NCBI GenBank assembly: GCA_949775045.1 | Contig: OX459095.1 | Location: 19,768,311-19,832,310, forward strand | DNA: 64,000 nt | Source: Metridium senile | Lineage: Eukaryota > Cnidaria > Anthozoa > Actiniaria > Metridiidae | Direction: 5' to 3' | Shown here: in pieces, positions 12,001 through 22,884 of the stretch | Layout: every line of letters begins with the position of its first letter | How positions within the stretch are numbered: the stretch's first letter is position 1 | Position numbers and translations under genes: made by a program | Notes under the pieces: generated by a model | The model's input: only the letters and a program-made list of their open reading frames with translations | Told to the model about the DNA's origin: nothing | Databases searched by the model: none

Positions 12001-15000
12001 CTTCTCAGGCGCGCAGCCGGTTTTGCCCAGAGTAACTGGAGCTGATACATCGAGTTAGTCAGTTATTTCATCGACCTTAGCTGCAGTCGATTTCTTCAGT
12101 GAATAAATGTAGATGCATTTTCGATTTACATAATAAAATGAAATGGAATTTCTAGATCATGCAGACTTTCTTTTACAGTGTACATTTATATAAGAAGTAA
12201 AAATTACCTTTCAAAGACCTACAAAGTTGACTTCCAAAGTATTGCGCTTTCCCAAACACTAGAGTAATGTTGTTTTCGGTCTTTCTAGAGCTAATCAGTA
12301 GACAATGTGAATTAATTAAAATCAAAATAACATAACATAACATCTGGAGAGTGGGATTTTGGTGGCGTTTAAGCAATATTTTCAATTTTTCATTGTCACA
12401 GCAGAGAAATATGAAATTCAATTTAAATTGAATTGCTACTTTAAGTTGTGAGAGATTTTTCAGTCCACAAGCTAATTCAACAAATACTCTACTGGACTAG
12501 TACGTAGTGGTCACTCAAATAACTGGGTAAATGATGCAAATTATGATATTACATGATATACTTATTATTTGATTATTTTGTTTTTGGTCCTTTTAGGCGT
12601 TTTGCAATGAGTGACTGGATGTAGTTATATGTTACATGTAGATGCATCGATTTATTCAGTTATTTTAATTAGTAACAACTTCTCAGGCGCGCAGCCGGTT
12701 TTGCCCAGAGTAACTGGAGCTGATACATCGAGTTAGTCAGTTATTTCATCGACCTTAGCTGCAGTCGATTTCTTCAGTGAATAAATGTAGATGCATTTTC
12801 GATTTACATAATAAAATGAAATGGAATTTCTAGATCATGCAGACTTTCTTTTACAGTGTACATTTATATAAGAAGTAAAAATTACCTTTCAAAGACCTAC
12901 AAAGTTGACTTCCAAAGTATTGCGCTTTCCCAAACACTAGAGTAATGTTGTTGTCGGTCTTTCTAGAGCTAATCAGTAGACAATGTGAATTAATTAAAAT
13001 CAAAATAACATAACATAACATCTGGAGAGTGGGATTTTGGTGGCGTTTAAGTAATATTTTCAATTTTTCATTGTCACAGCAGAGAAATATGAAATTCAAT
13101 TTAAATTGAATTGCTACTTTAAGTTGTGAGAGATTTTTCAGTCCACAAGCTAATTCAACAAATACTCTACTGGACTAGTACGTAGTGGTCACTCAAATAA
13201 CTGGGTAAATGATGCAAATTATGATATTACATGATATACTTATTATTTGATTATTTTGTTTTTGGTCCTTTTAGGCGTTTTGCAATGAGTGACTGGATGT
13301 AGTTATATGTTACATGTAGATGCATCGATTTATTCAGTTATTTTAATTAGTAACAACTTCTCAGGCGCGCAGCCGGTTTTGCCCAGAGTAACTGGAGCTG
13401 ATACATCGAGTTAGTCAGTTATTTCATCGACCTTAGCTGCAGTCGATTTCTTCAGTGAATAAATGTAGATGCATTTTCGATTTACATAATAAAATGAAAT
13501 GGAATTTCTAGATCATGCAGACTTTCTTTTACAGTGTACATTTATATAAGAAGTAAAAATTACCTTTCAAAGACCTACAAAGTTGACTTCCAAAGTATTG
13601 CGCTTTCCCAAACACTAGAGTAATGTTGTTTTCGGTCTTTCTAGAGCTAATCAGTAGACAATGTGAATTAATTAAAATCAAAATAACATAACATAACATC
13701 TGGAGAGTGGGATTTTGGTGGCGTTTAAGCAATATTTTCAATTTTTCATTGTCACAGCAGAGAAATATGAAATTCAATTTAAATTGAATTGCTACTTTAA
13801 GTTGTGAGAGATTTTTCAGTCCACAAGCTAATTCAACAAATACTCTACTGGACTAGTACGTAGTGGTCACTCAAATAACTGGGTAAATGATGCAAATTAT
13901 GATATTACATGATATACTTATTATTTGATTATTTTGTTTTTGGTCCTTTTAGGCGTTTTGCAATGAGTGACTGGATGTAGTTATATGTTACATGTAGATG
14001 CATCGATTTATTCAGTTATTTTAATTAGTAACAACTTCTCAGGCGCGCAGCCGGTTTTGCCCAGAGTAACTGGAGCTGATACATCGAGTTAGTCAGTTAT
14101 TTCATCGACCTTAGCTGCAGTCGATTTCTTCAGTGAATAAATGTAGATGCATTTTCGATTTACATAATAAAATGAAATGGAATTTCTAGATCATGCAGAC
14201 TTTCTTTTACAGTGTACATTTATATAAGAAGTAAAAATTACCTTTCAAAGACCTACAAAGTTGACTTCCAAAGTATTGCGCTTTCCCAAACACTAGAGTA
14301 ATGTTGTTTTCGGTCTTTCTAGAGCTAATCAGTAGACAATGTGAATTAATTAAAATCAAAATAACATAACATAACATCTGGAGAGTGGGATTTTGGTGGC
14401 GTTTAAGCAATATTTTCAATTTTTCATTGTCACAGCAGAGAAATATGAAATTCAATTTAAATTGAATTGCTACTTTAAGTTGTGAGAGATTTTTCAGTCC
14501 ACAAGCTAATTCAACAAATACTCTACTGGACTAGTACGTAGTGGTCACTCAAATAACTGGGTAAATGATGCAAATTATGATATTACATGATATACTTATT
14601 ATTTGATTATTTTGTTTTTGGTCCTTTTAGGCGTTTTGCAATGAGTGACTGGATGTAGTTATATGTTACATGTAGATGCATCGATTTATTCAGTTATTTT
14701 AATTAGTAACAACTTCTCAGGCGCGCAGCCGGTTTTGCCCAGAGTAACTGGAGCTGATACATCGAGTTAGTCAGTTATTTCATCGACCTTAGCTGCAGTC
14801 GATTTCTTCAGTGAATAAATGTAGATGCATTTTCGATTTACATAATAAAATGAAATGGAATTTCTAGATCATGCAGACTTTCTTTTACAGTGTACATTTA
14901 TATAAGAAGTAAAAATTACCTTTCAAAGACCTACAAAGTTGACTTCCAAAGTATTGCGCTTTCCCAAACACTAGAGTAATGTTGTTTTCGGTCTTTCTAG

Positions 15001-15811
15001 AGCTAATCAGTAGACAATGTGAATTAATTAAAATCAAAATAACATAACATAACATCTGGAGAGTGGGATTTTGGTGGCGTTTAAGCAATATTTTCAATTT
15101 TTCATTGTCACAGCAGAGAAATATGAAATTCAATTTAAATTGAATTGCTACTTTAAGTTGTGAGAGATTTTTCAGTCCACAAGCTAATTCAACAAATACT
15201 CTACTGGACTAGTACGTAGTGGTCACTCAAATAACTGGGTAAATGATGCAAATTATGATATTACATGATATACTTATTATTTGATTATTTTGTTTTTGGT
15301 CCTTTTAGGCGTTTTGCAATGAGTGACTGGATGTAGTTATATGTTACATGTAGATGCATCGATTTATTCAGTTATTTTAATTAGTAACAACTTCTCAGGC
15401 GCGCAGCCGGTTTTGCCCAGAGTAACTGGAGCTGATACATCGAGTTAGTCAGTTATTTCATCGACCTTAGCTGCAGTCGATTTCTTCAGTGAATAAATGT
15501 AGATGCATTTTCGATTTACATAATAAAATGAAATGGAATTTCTAGATCATGCAGACTTTCTTTTACAGTGTACATTTATATAAGAAGTAAAAATTACCTT
15601 TCAAAGACCTACAAAGTTGACTTCCAAAGTATTGCGCTTTCCCAAACACTAGAGTAATGTTGTTTTCGGTCTTTCTAGAGCTAATCAGTAGACAATGTGA
15701 ATTAATTAAAATCAAAATAACATAACATAACATCTGGAGAGTGGGATTTTGGTGGCGTTTAAGTAATATTTTCAATTTTTCATTGTCACAGCAGAGAAAT
15801 ATGAAATTCAA
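9032..15811. repeat. Satellite block B: ten 678-bp monomers with a four-monomer super-period
   Basis: Ten spacings of exactly 678 bp. Within them the GTTTAAGTAATA/GTTTAAGCAATA site follows the order T,T,C,C,C,T,C,C,C,T. The last eight monomers therefore read as two rounds of C-C-C-T, a 2712-bp higher-order period. One monomer (12,851-13,099) carries a private TTGTCGG change not shared by its counterpart at 15,563. Confidence 0.85.
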
Positions 15812-15862
15812 TTTAAATTGAATTGCTACTTTAAGTTGTGAGAGATTTTTCAGTCCACAAGC

Positions 15863-18702
15863 TAATTCAATTCAATTCAATTCAATTCATCTTTATTTAC
15901 TACATATATTTACAATTTTATTTAACAATATTTAATTGAAACAGATTCAATAGTAGTAGCTAACTGTAATAGCCAGAGGCTAGACTTGACAGTTAGCTTA
16001 ATATATATTATTGAATATGTTTTAATTACTTTGAAAGAGGAGATAATTATTAATTAATAATTGAATAATTTGTGAATAAATAGATAATTAAATAAATAAT
16101 AGAAATAATAGAAAAAAGGTACAAAATGACGGTAATACATGTACAGCTTAAGATAGCACAATAGTATTTGATTATTACAAATAAGATAAATTTACAAATG
16201 CGAAATTATATAATTTCAGTTATAGATGGCAATATTGGAGGTCTATTATGTACATTATATTCAATATTATAAGCAAAACTAGATAAGAAAAGAAAAACAA
16301 GGCTTAGCTAGCATAAGAATCTATCAGTCTTTTTTTCAGTTCTTTTTTAAACAATGGCCTGCTGAGCATTTTAAGATCTTCATCAATGGAATTCCAAACC
16401 TTTACACCATTAAAACGGATATTGAATTTGCCATAATTAGTTCTAACACGAGGCAAAGAAAGAGAAGATTTTGATGCAAGTCTGGTATTGTAGTTATGTG
16501 TCTCTTTGATTTTTACAAAAAAAGGATCAAATACACTTGGTAATTTACCTGCATGATAGTCATACATGAATAATGCATTATGAAAATAGATGAGGTCATG
16601 AAGTTTTAGTATCTTTAGATTTATGAAGAGAGGATTAGTATGATCAGTATAGGCAGAAAAGGTTAATATGCGAATGGCTTTTTTCTGGCGAAGAAATAGA
16701 GGGTTGACCGTAGACTGATAAGTATTTCCCCATGTTATTAGAGCATAAATAAAAAATGGATAAAGAAATGAGTAATAAAGATTGATAAGGATATCAGTAC
16801 TAACAAAGTGCCTTAGCTTTGAAAGAGCTCCTATATTACGATTAATTTTTTTTGATATATACGAAATGTGTTCCTTCCAGTTCAAGTGGCAATCAATAAT
16901 TACACCTAGGTACGTGATACTTTGATCATTACGGAGAGCTTTACCCTCAAGTTTTATGTTAATATGAAAATTTAACTTCTTTTGTGGGGCATGAAAGATA
17001 GTAAAGTTTGTTTTATCAGCGTTAAGTACTAGTTTATTGGCACACAGCCAGTCATGAACCAAAAGCAGTTGCTCATTGACTTTTAGTTCTAGGGCTACTA
17101 GGCTTTTATCTGCAAGAAATAGGTTGGTATCGTCTGCGAAAAGGTGGAAGTCAAGTATCTTAGAGGAGCGCTGCAAATCATTAATGTAGAGCAAGAAGAG
17201 CAAAGGCCCAAGTACTGAGCCTTGTGGAACACCACAAGAGATTGGGCTAGCTTTGGATTCAATTTTTCCCATGGACACAAATTGTTTTCTATTGTTTAAG
17301 TAAGAGGCAAACCACTTTTTTGCAAGTCCATTTATACCGTAACACTCAAGTTTCTGTAGAAGGATGTCATGGTTGACTGTGTCAAATGCTTTACTCAAGT
17401 CTAAAAAAATTCCACATGCAAAATGACCATCATCTATTGCTTTTTGAATTTTATCTGTTATCAAGAGTGTTGCCATTAGAGTAGAATGATTTTGTCTAAA
17501 ACCAAATTGTTTATCATACAGTATTTTGTGTTTTGTGATGAAACTGATCAATCTTTTAAAGATAAGCTTTTCTAAAATTCGATTAAAAACAGATAATAAG
17601 GAAATTGGGCGATAGTTATTAAGGTCCAGTTGAGATCCTTTCTTGAAGATGGGGATTACTTTAGCTAATTTAAAGCAATCAGGTACAACGCCATTATTTA
17701 AAGATGAATTAAAAATCAACTCTAAGGGTTTTGATATGATTCCTTTAAGTAATTTTAGGATAAATATTGGAATGCTATAAGGACCAGTAGATTTAGAAGG
17801 GTTCAATTTTTCAACTTCCTGTTCAATCTCAATTGTTGAAATGGGGTTGATATAAAAACTATCAAGCAACTTAGGAGGCATGTACATCAATGGTGAAGCG
17901 CTTACAGATGGAATTGAAGAAGCTAAATTTTTGCCAACGTTTACAAAAAATTCATTAAAGGCATCAGCTATAGAATTGCAGTCAGTCAATTCTGTATCAT
18001 TTACCAGTATTTTAGAAGGTAAACTACTGTGTGTTGCCTTTAAGGATATAATGTTTTTAATTCCCTTCCATAACATTTTCATGTTGCTTTTATTTTCGTC
18101 GAAGTATTTATTATAATAATTCATTTTGTTGATTTTTATGAGACGTTGCAGTGTATTTCTATAATATTTAAATTTATTATGGTAGTATGGAGAATTAGTT
18201 TTTAGAAACTTCTTGTACAGTTTATTTTTGATCACAATTGATTTTCTAATAGCGGGAGTAATCCAAGGTTTGGAAATATGCTTTATATTCTTTTTGCTTA
18301 ATTGCTTCAAGGGTATATGTTTGTCTATAATTTCTGACAAGTTAGAGTAAAAGGTAGTAAATTGTGAATTTACATCATTACTTTCGGAAACTTTTTGGGT
18401 CCAGTTTATTGACTGGATGTCCGCTATAAAATTAGTTTCATTAAAATGGGAATAATCTCTACGAAGAATTTTTAAGTTTTTTGGAAGAGTTGAGAATTTG
18501 TTAATTATGAGAAAATTAGGAAGATGGTCAGTCAAATCATAAATTAAGTTGCCACTTATGGTATGATGAACAATGGAGTTAAAGAAAATGTTGTCGATGA
18601 GGGTTGCAGAGTGATGAGTTATACGAGTAGGTTTAAGTATATGAGGATTAAACAAATAAGAAGACAGCCTACTAAGAAACTCTTCAGTCTTTTGTAATTC
18701 AA
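15863..18702 (-). mobile_element. 5'-truncated LINE inserted in a satellite monomer
   Basis: The satellite unit is interrupted after GCTAATTCAA and resumes at AATTCAACAAATACTC. The insert 15,871-18,694 (2,824 bp) is flanked by TAATTCAA on both sides (15,863-15,870 and 18,695-18,702), a probable 8-bp target duplication. Read on the minus strand, the 3' end has an AATAAAG signal followed by four to five TTGAA units, the short tandem tail typical of CR1/L2-like LINEs. The 5' end is cut inside the endonuclease domain. The target resembles the tail repeat, so the exact junction is uncertain by a few bases. Confidence 0.88.
16304..18694 (-). CDS. LINE ORF2 (endonuclease C-terminus + reverse transcriptase), 5' truncated, otherwise intact
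   Basis: One uninterrupted frame of about 797 codons enters from the 5' truncation point and stops at TAA 16,304-16,306. In order it shows the end of an apurinic-type endonuclease (LKPTRITH near the start, then DLTDHLP with the catalytic D-H), a linker, and reverse-transcriptase motifs: NPSKSTGP, FLDLSKAFDTVNH, CGVPQGSVLGPLLF and FADDTNLFLA, where FADD supplies the two catalytic aspartates. A long C-terminal region ends in LIDSYAS. There is no ATG at the usual 18,655 start (it is TTG); the real start lay upstream and is lost. The open frame suggests a recent insertion. The clade is CR1/L2/Jockey-like by motif style. Confidence 0.88.
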   Translation of the reverse strand, partial: QKTEEFLSRLSSYLFNPHILKPTRITHHSATLIDNIFFNSIVHHTISGNLIYDLTDHLPNFLIINKFSTLPKNLKILRRDYSHFNETNFIADIQSINWTQKVSESNDVNSQFTTFYSNLSEIIDKHIPLKQLSKKNIKHISKPWITPAIRKSIVIKNKLYKKFLKTNSPYYHNKFKYYRNTLQRLIKINKMNYYNKYFDENKSNMKMLWKGIKNIISLKATHSSLPSKILVNDTELTDCNSIADAFNEFFVNVGKNLASSIPSVSASPLMYMPPKLLDSFYINPISTIEIEQEVEKLNPSKSTGPYSIPIFILKLLKGIISKPLELIFNSSLNNGVVPDCFKLAKVIPIFKKGSQLDLNNYRPISLLSVFNRILEKLIFKRLISFITKHKILYDKQFGFRQNHSTLMATLLITDKIQKAIDDGHFACGIFLDLSKAFDTVNHDILLQKLECYGINGLAKKWFASYLNNRKQFVSMGKIESKASPISCGVPQGSVLGPLLFLLYINDLQRSSKILDFHLFADDTNLFLADKSLVALELKVNEQLLLVHDWLCANKLVLNADKTNFTIFHAPQKKLNFHINIKLEGKALRNDQSITYLGVIIDCHLNWKEHISYISKKINRNIGALSKLRHFVSTDILINLYYSFLYPFFIYALITWGNTYQSTVNPLFLRQKKAIRILTFSAYTDHTNPLFINLKILKLHDLIYFHNALFMYDYHAGKLPSVFDPFFVKIKETHNYNTRLASKSSLSLPRVRTNYGKFNIRFNGVKVWNSIDEDLKMLSRPLFKKELKKRLIDSYAS

Positions 18703-19215
18703 CAAATACTCTACTGGACTAGTACGTAGTGGTCACTCAAATAACTGGGTAAATGATGCAAATTATGATATTACATGATATACTTATTATTTGATTATTT
18801 TGTTTTTGGTCCTTTTAGGCGTTTTGCAATGAGTGACTGGATGTAGTTATATGTTACATGTAGATGCATCGATTTATTCAGTTATTTTAATTAGTAACAA
18901 CTTCTCAGGCGCGCAGCCGGTTTTGCCCTGAGTAACTGTAGCTGATACATCTAGTTAGTCAGTTATTTCATCGACCTTAGCTGCAGTCGATTTCTTCAGT
19001 GAATAAATGTATATGCATCGATTTACTGGAGCAACTTTTACAGTGTACATTTATATAAGAAGTAATTAAAAGGTTACCTTTTAAGAGACCTCCAAAGTTG
19101 ACTTCCAAAGTATTGCGCTTTCCTCTTGAAACACTAGAACAATTCAATGTTATTTTCGGTTTTTCTAGAGCTAAACAGTAGACAATGTGAGTTAGTTAAC
19201 TTGACAGCTCCCGCA
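18703..19215. repeat. Resumed and then decaying satellite monomer
   Basis: The interrupted monomer resumes with near-identity up to about 18,990. It then diverges, with TGTATATGCATCG replacing the usual spelling, small deletions near 19,020, and an extra segment ending in CAGCTCCCGCAATG. It marks the right edge of homogenisation. Confidence 0.8.
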
Positions 19216-19850
19216 ATGTTTTCAATATTGTACAAAATAAAATAAAACAAAATCAATTCAAAATAACATTGTTTGGAGTGCCATATAACTTTGTCAAGTA
19301 ATTTGATTCGTCAAATTTATATATCTCTGAATTCCCATTTTAGGGTTATTTAAGGTTATTTTTCAAACGTTCAAGCCACAATGATATTTGATTTAAACAG
19401 ACATACAAATAATATTTCACCTGCTTTTGCATATTTCCTGCAGACGTTACGTTTGAAAACAAAGACTGAAACTTTGAAAATGCTCTTAAAACTTGAAGTT
19501 GGCTTCTCCAGATATATATAAAATTTGAACCCGATAAAAAAAGCAGCATTTTCGAGTTACGTCAAAAAATGAAATGAAATTTCGGAATCAGTCTCGGTTT
19601 GGGCAGGAGGGGAGGTTACACGACCTGGCACGTTGCTATAGACACTTGAGAGTTTAAAATCCATACCCTATTCGACAAAAATCGAAAAATGTATTCTATT
19701 TTAGTTGTATTATCACATACTAGAACGTTTCCATATAACCCACTTTTAACATGCAAATGAGCATATGTGTGAATATTATAGACCATTATAGAAAAGGAAA
19801 GTTATAACGACGTTGATCACAAACACGAAATGACGAATGTTTTGTAACTT
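19216..19850. other. No recognised feature
   Basis: An AT-rich stretch. A minus-strand frame (19,346-19,549) has no recognisable motif and begins with TTG. I see no repeat of it elsewhere in the window. Confidence 0.5.
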
Positions 19851-20179
19851 TTTCAGTCAATATGGTAGCTAGTGCTTACTCAAATCATAGTTAACTATGC
19901 TCAAATAGGTGGGTAAATGATGCGAATTAAAATACTACATAAACGTATTATCTTCCTTTTGGTCGTTTTAGGCGTTTTGTCATCTGAGTAACTTGATCAG
20001 GACCGATGTTCTTTGATTAATCACTTATCAGACGTTAAACGCGTTTTTACACAAGCTGGGTCCAAACTAATTAGAAAGTGTAGTAAGTAACTATTAATGC
20101 ATCGATTCAATTGGTTATTCAAGTTTAACACAATTCACTCGTCGAGTCATTTTTGCTATAATGATTAAATCAGTTATTT
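19851..20179. repeat. Diverged satellite flank, right side
   Basis: This matches the left flank: GGGTAAATGATGCGAATT corresponds to about 520-540, and GCGTTTTTACACAAGC onward corresponds to 249-420, with a low level of substitutions. It is interrupted at 20,180 by a LINE fragment and continues at 20,691. Confidence 0.75.
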
Positions 20180-20690
20180 CTAGATAGAGATAGATAGATG
20201 GTTTATTAAATAATAAAGCTATAGCAACCCGTAGGTTGAATTAAAGCAAAATTTACAATTGATAATATAGAAAATATAGAAACTAATACACTAATGATAA
20301 AACTATATATAAAATGATACATTAACGATAAAACTATAAAATCTAAGAATTATAAAACTATAGATGCAAATGCACAAGTATATTCTAACCTAAAATTATT
20401 AGCACTTATGCTTTAAGAGCATTATGAATTAAAAAACTATTACTAAATCTCTTAGTCTTAAAAACAGGTCTAAATTTTCTCAAATTTCTTAAATTGTAAC
20501 TGTAAGTACTGGGTTCAGGTAAAAGCTTATGTAATTTATTGTCCTTATTTTCCATAACGTTCTTAAACAGTTTATCAATCAGTTCTTGTCTGCGATCTGA
20601 TGCCAAAGTTGGACAGAATTAGAGCTTCCTCATATGAGCAGGTAGGTTACATCATGCGCATTGCGCGCTTTTGTACTGCCTCGAGGTCTC
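20180..20690 (-). mobile_element. Short 3' LINE fragment in old satellite
   Basis: The uninterrupted left-flank copy reads ATTTCTACTATCTTACTATT (about 399-420). Here 511 bp is inserted between ATTTCTA and CTACTATC, with TCTA at both edges. On the minus strand it has AATAAACC then a (CTAT)n tail. Upstream lies the last part of a reverse-transcriptase ORF: a 20,406-20,606 frame containing DRRQELIDKLFKN and YSYNLRNLRKF and ending HNALKA. Beyond about 20,607 homologous codons (AVQKRAMRMM-like) continue in another frame, so the fragment is broken by a frameshift. Confidence 0.75.
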
Positions 20691-21062
20691 TACTATCTTA
20701 CTATTACTACTACTGAATTTCTACTTTTAGTTGTGAGAGATCTTTCAGTCCACAAGCTTTTTCAACAAATACTCTACTGGACTAGTACGTAGTGCCTACT
20801 CAAATAACTGTGTAAATGATGCAAATTATGATATTACATGATATACTTATTATTTGATTATCTTGTTTTTGGTCCTTTTAGGCGTTTTGCAATGAGTAAC
20901 TGGATGTAGTTATATGTTAAATGTAGATGCATCGATTTATTCAGTTATTTTAGTAACAACTTCTCAGGCGCTCAGCCAGTTTTGCCCTGAGTAACTGTAG
21001 CTGATACATCGAGTTAGTAAGTTATTTCATCGACCTTAGCTGCAGTCGATTTCTTCAGTAAA
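20691..21062. repeat. Last diverged satellite monomer
   Basis: It starts with CTACTATCTTACTATTACTAC and runs through recognisable monomer blocks (GTGAGAGATCTTTCAG, GACTAGTACGTAGTG, TTTTAGGCGTTTTGC) to CAGTCGATTTCTTCAGTAAAG, where similarity stops. Confidence 0.8.
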
Positions 21063-21286
21063 GGGGGTGGCAATATGTTTTTTAGGTTTTTTTTTTTTCG
21101 CCGCACGGGTTGTGCAAGATTTTTTATTCGACCAGAGAGGATTTGCACGTTTTTTTTTTTTTTTACAGAATTTTGTTCTCTGAAATTCAAAGCAAAAACA
21201 ACTGTTTGTGTTTTGGTTAAACTTTTGAAAGTCCATTTTTCCGTTTTATTTCTTAGTCCGGTACAACGCGCCGTTACTTCTCGACT

Positions 21287-21912
21287 TTGCTCAGTTAACG
21301 TTCGGGCGATTTGTTCACTTTTTGTCGGGAAAACACACCGAGGTCGACTTTGGGCAAGCCTATGTTTTGGTATATTTTGTATACCGATACAAAGAGCGTA
21401 AGTCTCGGATTTTCGTGTTGATGCCTCAAAGTCTCGGATTTTCGTGTTTTTGATGCCTGAAAGTCTCGGATTTTCGTGTTTTGATGCCTCAAAGTTTCGG
21501 ATTTCCGTATTTTTGATGCCTCAAAGTCTCGAGTTTTTCGTGTTTTTGATGCCTCAAAGTCTCGCATTTTTCAGTGTTTTTGATGCCTCAAAGTCTCGAA
21601 TTTTTCGTGTTTGTGATGCCTCAAAGTCTCGCATTTTTCAGTGTTTTTTGATGCCTCAAAGTCTCGCATTTTTCACTGTTTTGATGTCTCAAAGTCTCGC
21701 ATTTTCGTGTTTTCGTGATTTTCGCAGTTACTTCGCGACTTTGCTCAGTTAACTTTCGGGCGATTTGTTCACTTTTTGTCAGGAAAACACACATGTTTGG
21801 GTATATTTTGTATACTGATACAAAGAGCGTAAGTCTCGGATTTTCGTGTTTTGGATGCCTCAAAGTCTCGAATTTTTCAGTGCTTTAAATGTCTCAAAGT
21901 GTCGGATTTTCG
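21287..21912. repeat. Compound minisatellite with a duplicated leader
   Basis: A roughly 110-bp leader (CTTTGCTCAGTTAACGTTCG .. ACAAAGAGCGTA) at 21,287-21,400 is followed by ten 29-35-bp repeats (21,401-21,712) of the type AGTCTCG-xATTTTxCGTGTTTTTGATGCCTCAA. A second, shorter leader copy (about 21,741-21,831) is followed by three further repeats to 21,912. Leader plus repeats was therefore duplicated as a unit and the repeat number then diverged. Open frames on both strands here are by-products of the repeat. T-rich runs precede it at 21,085-21,170. Confidence 0.85.
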
Positions 21913-22731
21913 TGGTTTTTAGCTTGACTCTGTGCAGGATTTTTTTTGGGCGCATTGGCCTTGCACGTGTTTTATTTTGGGAATTGCCAAGTTTCCAGTT
22001 GTGCTGGTTAATATATATGGGCGTTGGCTTTGCGTCACGTAATTGTGTACATGCTTCTACCATGACACAGGGAGCCCACATGCATTGTTGATTTCCGAAT
22101 AAAAAAATTGATAAATTTAAATAAAATCGATAAACGTTTAACTCTTTCCTGTCCGCGATTATTATTGGATTTGTAACTATTTATGATGCGAAAAATACAA
22201 AAATCGATTTCAATTCTAATTAAGGCATTGTCAGAGAAACTTTTGCTGTGCCAAACTACCGATGGCTCAAAGTTCCCGAGAACGCCTTGCGGATTTTAGC
22301 TCGTTCAATTCCGAGTCAACACTTCGACTCTGAATGGAGCTAAAATCCAGTTTATAAGTGCTTTTTTCGGTCATTTGCTACTACAAGAGCCCCTAGTCAT
22401 GCATCATTAACTTTGTCTAGGTGGTGGAGACGCTCTTTTGGACGAATTCAAAGGTGGAAGACGATTTTACAAGGAAAATAGCGCCAGCCTTTGTGTCCGT
22501 CCATTGACAGTGACACCATTGGAGAAAAATCGCTTTCCTGGTCGTCTTGTAGTAGATACCAGAACCAACCAAGGCAATTTTATTGAGTTTCGACTTGTAA
22601 AGAAATTGCCTACTCTCTGAGCTTTCCAACGAATAGCTTAAAAGCAACTGACGAAGGATTACAGAGTGTGTAATTCGAAACCGGTCTTGCACCTCTAGCT
22701 AAAAACCAACAGTTCTACTTAGAACTACACA
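21913..22731. other. Unassigned; possibly 5' untranslated region of the Penelope-like element
   Basis: I find no coding signal. The last part (about 22,250-22,731) lies immediately ahead of the Penelope-like frame and may be its leader. No terminal repeat that would mark the 5' end of the element was found. Confidence 0.3.
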
Positions 22732-22884
22732 ATGGCCTCTAGTCGAGACGATCAACTCGCAGCCATCCTAGCCGAAATGTCTGACAGCAAGCCATTATTT
22801 ACGCAAGCCGGAAAACGCAAAGCTGAACATTCTTCTGAGGACGAAACCATTCCTGCCAGTCAACCGAAACGGCAAAAAAACTAA
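22732..22884 (+). CDS. Short leading ORF of the Penelope-like element (50 aa)
   Basis: ATG 22,732 to TAA 22,884, beginning MASSRDDQLAAILAEM and ending in a basic KRQKN tail. It is in frame with the following long reading frame (22,885-23,664), so the TAA may be a nonsense mutation of one long N-terminal region rather than the end of a separate ORF. No known domain recognised. Confidence 0.4.
   Translation: MASSRDDQLAAILAEMSDSKPLFTQAGKRKAEHSSEDETIPASQPKRQKN

Larger units (their letters stand above)
1929..15870. repeat. Homogenised satellite array, 575/678/681-bp monomers
   Basis: About 21 tandem copies of one monomer lie here, nearly identical at base level. Homologous points (the ATGAAATTCAATTTAAATTG site) recur at intervals of 681/575 four times, then 681, 681, then ten times 678. 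Short monomers lack about 103 bp between GATATTAT and TTCAGTTATTTT. Each monomer has a GC-rich island (CAGGCGCGCAGCCGG) in an AT-rich background, a perfect 20-bp palindrome, and internal GTAACTG..GATGCATCGATTTA sub-repeats. Each also carries an 82-codon minus-strand frame that starts with TTG; I do not consider it coding. No RNA polymerase III box, snRNA or 5S-like sequence was recognised. Confidence 0.95.

Noticed and set aside
2397..15811. An 82-codon minus-strand frame in each of 21 satellite monomers
   Set aside because: It starts with TTG, has no recognisable motif, and its conservation follows from identical DNA; synonymous and other positions are equally fixed. No reason to call it a gene family.
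1929..15870. CRISPR array or tandem RNA gene cluster
   Set aside because: Units of 575-681 bp without spacers are a satellite. No polymerase III boxes, 5S, snRNA or rRNA sequence recognised in the monomer.
21075..22091. Overlapping frames on both strands across the minisatellite
   Set aside because: They arise from the repeat unit, which lacks stops in several frames.
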